Shown piece by piece: positions 31,300 through 31,592 of a stretch of DNA of 31,592 nt. The DNA lies in assembly GCF_041601295.1 (NCBI RefSeq), contig NZ_JBFIII010000026.1, positions 1 to 31,592 of the forward strand, in the 5' to 3' direction. The notes under the pieces were generated by a model. That model worked only from the letters and a program-made list of their open reading frames with translations. It did not search any database and was not told where the DNA came from. The stretch comes from Immundisolibacter sp. (lineage in GTDB: Bacteria > Pseudomonadota > Gammaproteobacteria > Immundisolibacterales > Immundisolibacteraceae). The position numbers and the translations under genes are program-made. Numbering within the stretch: position 1 is the first letter of the stretch; every line of letters starts with the position of its first letter.

Positions 31300-31592
31300 A
31301 TGATTACGTCGGAACAGAACGAACGTCTTACCCGCGTTGGACCCGGTACGCCGGCCGGGGAACTGCTGCGCCGCTACTGGCAGGCATTGTGTCCGGTCGC
31401 GGAACTGACCGACGACAAGCCCATCAAGCCGCTGCGCCTGCTGGGCGAGGACCTGCTGGTATTCAAGGACGGCCAGGGTCGCTACGGTCTGATCGAGGCG
31501 CGCTGCAAGCATCGATGCGTGTCGCTGACGCGCGGTTTCGTTGAAGAAGACGGCATTCGCTGCGCCTACCACGGCTGGAAATACGCCACCGA
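31300..31592 (+). CDS. Rieske oxygenase alpha subunit, N-terminal part (phthalate-dioxygenase-like); runs off the right edge
   Basis: The first 97 residues are visible and in the style of phthalate 4,5-dioxygenase: the opening EQNERLTRVGPGTPAGELLRRYW, LLGEDLLVFKDGQGRYGLIE, and the Rieske ligands in CKHRC and IRCAYHGWKYAT with normal spacing. It is a paralog of the gene at 20521. A 125-base gap separates it from the hydrolase, enough for a separate promoter, and GAGGA precedes the ATG by about eight bases. The iron domain lies outside the window. Confidence 0.9.
   Translation, partial: MITSEQNERLTRVGPGTPAGELLRRYWQALCPVAELTDDKPIKPLRLLGEDLLVFKDGQGRYGLIEARCKHRCVSLTRGFVEEDGIRCAYHGWKYAT

Noticed and set aside
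1..31592. CRISPR arrays, tRNA or rRNA genes, insertion sequences
   Set aside because: No regularly spaced repeats, cloverleaf-like sequence or transposase-like protein was recognised in either strand by eye.

Overview
The window is high-GC bacterial DNA with almost no intergenic space. Its housekeeping genes point to a gammaproteobacterium: the tandem retraction ATPases pilT and pilU sit divergently next to a yggS-proC-yggT-yggU-yrfG block, an arrangement familiar from Pseudomonas-like genomes. A class II (B12-dependent) ribonucleotide reductase, lipA, thiD and an MltD-like lytic transglycosylase are also present. The density of Rieske oxygenase genes suggests a degrader of aromatic compounds, PAHs or sterols. 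A genus such as Immundisolibacter would fit, but this is a guess that the sequence alone cannot confirm.

Layout. 1-1088 (-) is the 5' part of nrdJ, interrupted at the active-site Asn-Pro-Cys motif by the start of an intein. 1371-4529 (-) is a tightly coupled operon yggS, proC, yggT, yggU, yrfG. 4607-6892 (+) is pilT-pilU. 6908-9733 (-) is an operon of a two-subunit benzoate-dioxygenase-like oxygenase and a nitronate monooxygenase. 9967-11666 (+) holds a class II aldolase, a DUF4345 membrane protein and a secreted NTF2-like protein. 11691-14602 (-) holds lipA, a YdcF-type protein, a Nudix hydrolase and a sulfotransferase. 14714-17319 has an NnrU-like membrane protein (+), a carboxymuconolactone-decarboxylase-like protein (-) and a lytic transglycosylase (+). 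17455-19116 (-) is a membrane-anchored AstE/AspA-like protein.

From 19474 to the right end the window is dominated by catabolic genes. These are a decayed Rieske gene overlapping a DUF2007 gene, an intact phthalate-dioxygenase-like Rieske gene, a DsbA-like protein, a crotonase, thiD, a small PCP_red-like protein and a RidA protein. Then come two paralogous Rieske oxygenases (-), divergent from an apparent meta-cleavage operon (+): LigB-type extradiol dioxygenase, SDR dehydrogenase, alpha/beta hydrolase and another Rieske oxygenase cut by the window edge.

How they may work together (inference): Rieske oxygenases hydroxylate or demethylate an aromatic substrate, the SDR oxidises a diol, the extradiol enzyme opens the ring, and the hydrolase cleaves the C-C bond. 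Crotonase, RidA, CMD-like and aldolase proteins would act lower in the pathway. No ferredoxin, Rieske reductase or transcriptional regulator is visible. Several of these enzymes have changes at normally conserved catalytic positions: two Rieske paralogs lack the bridging Asp, the LigB enzyme has Asp where the first iron His is expected, the crotonase lacks one catalytic Glu, and RidA lacks its key Arg. This divergent set is the best candidate for undescribed biochemistry here; the nrdJ intein is the clearest single anomaly.
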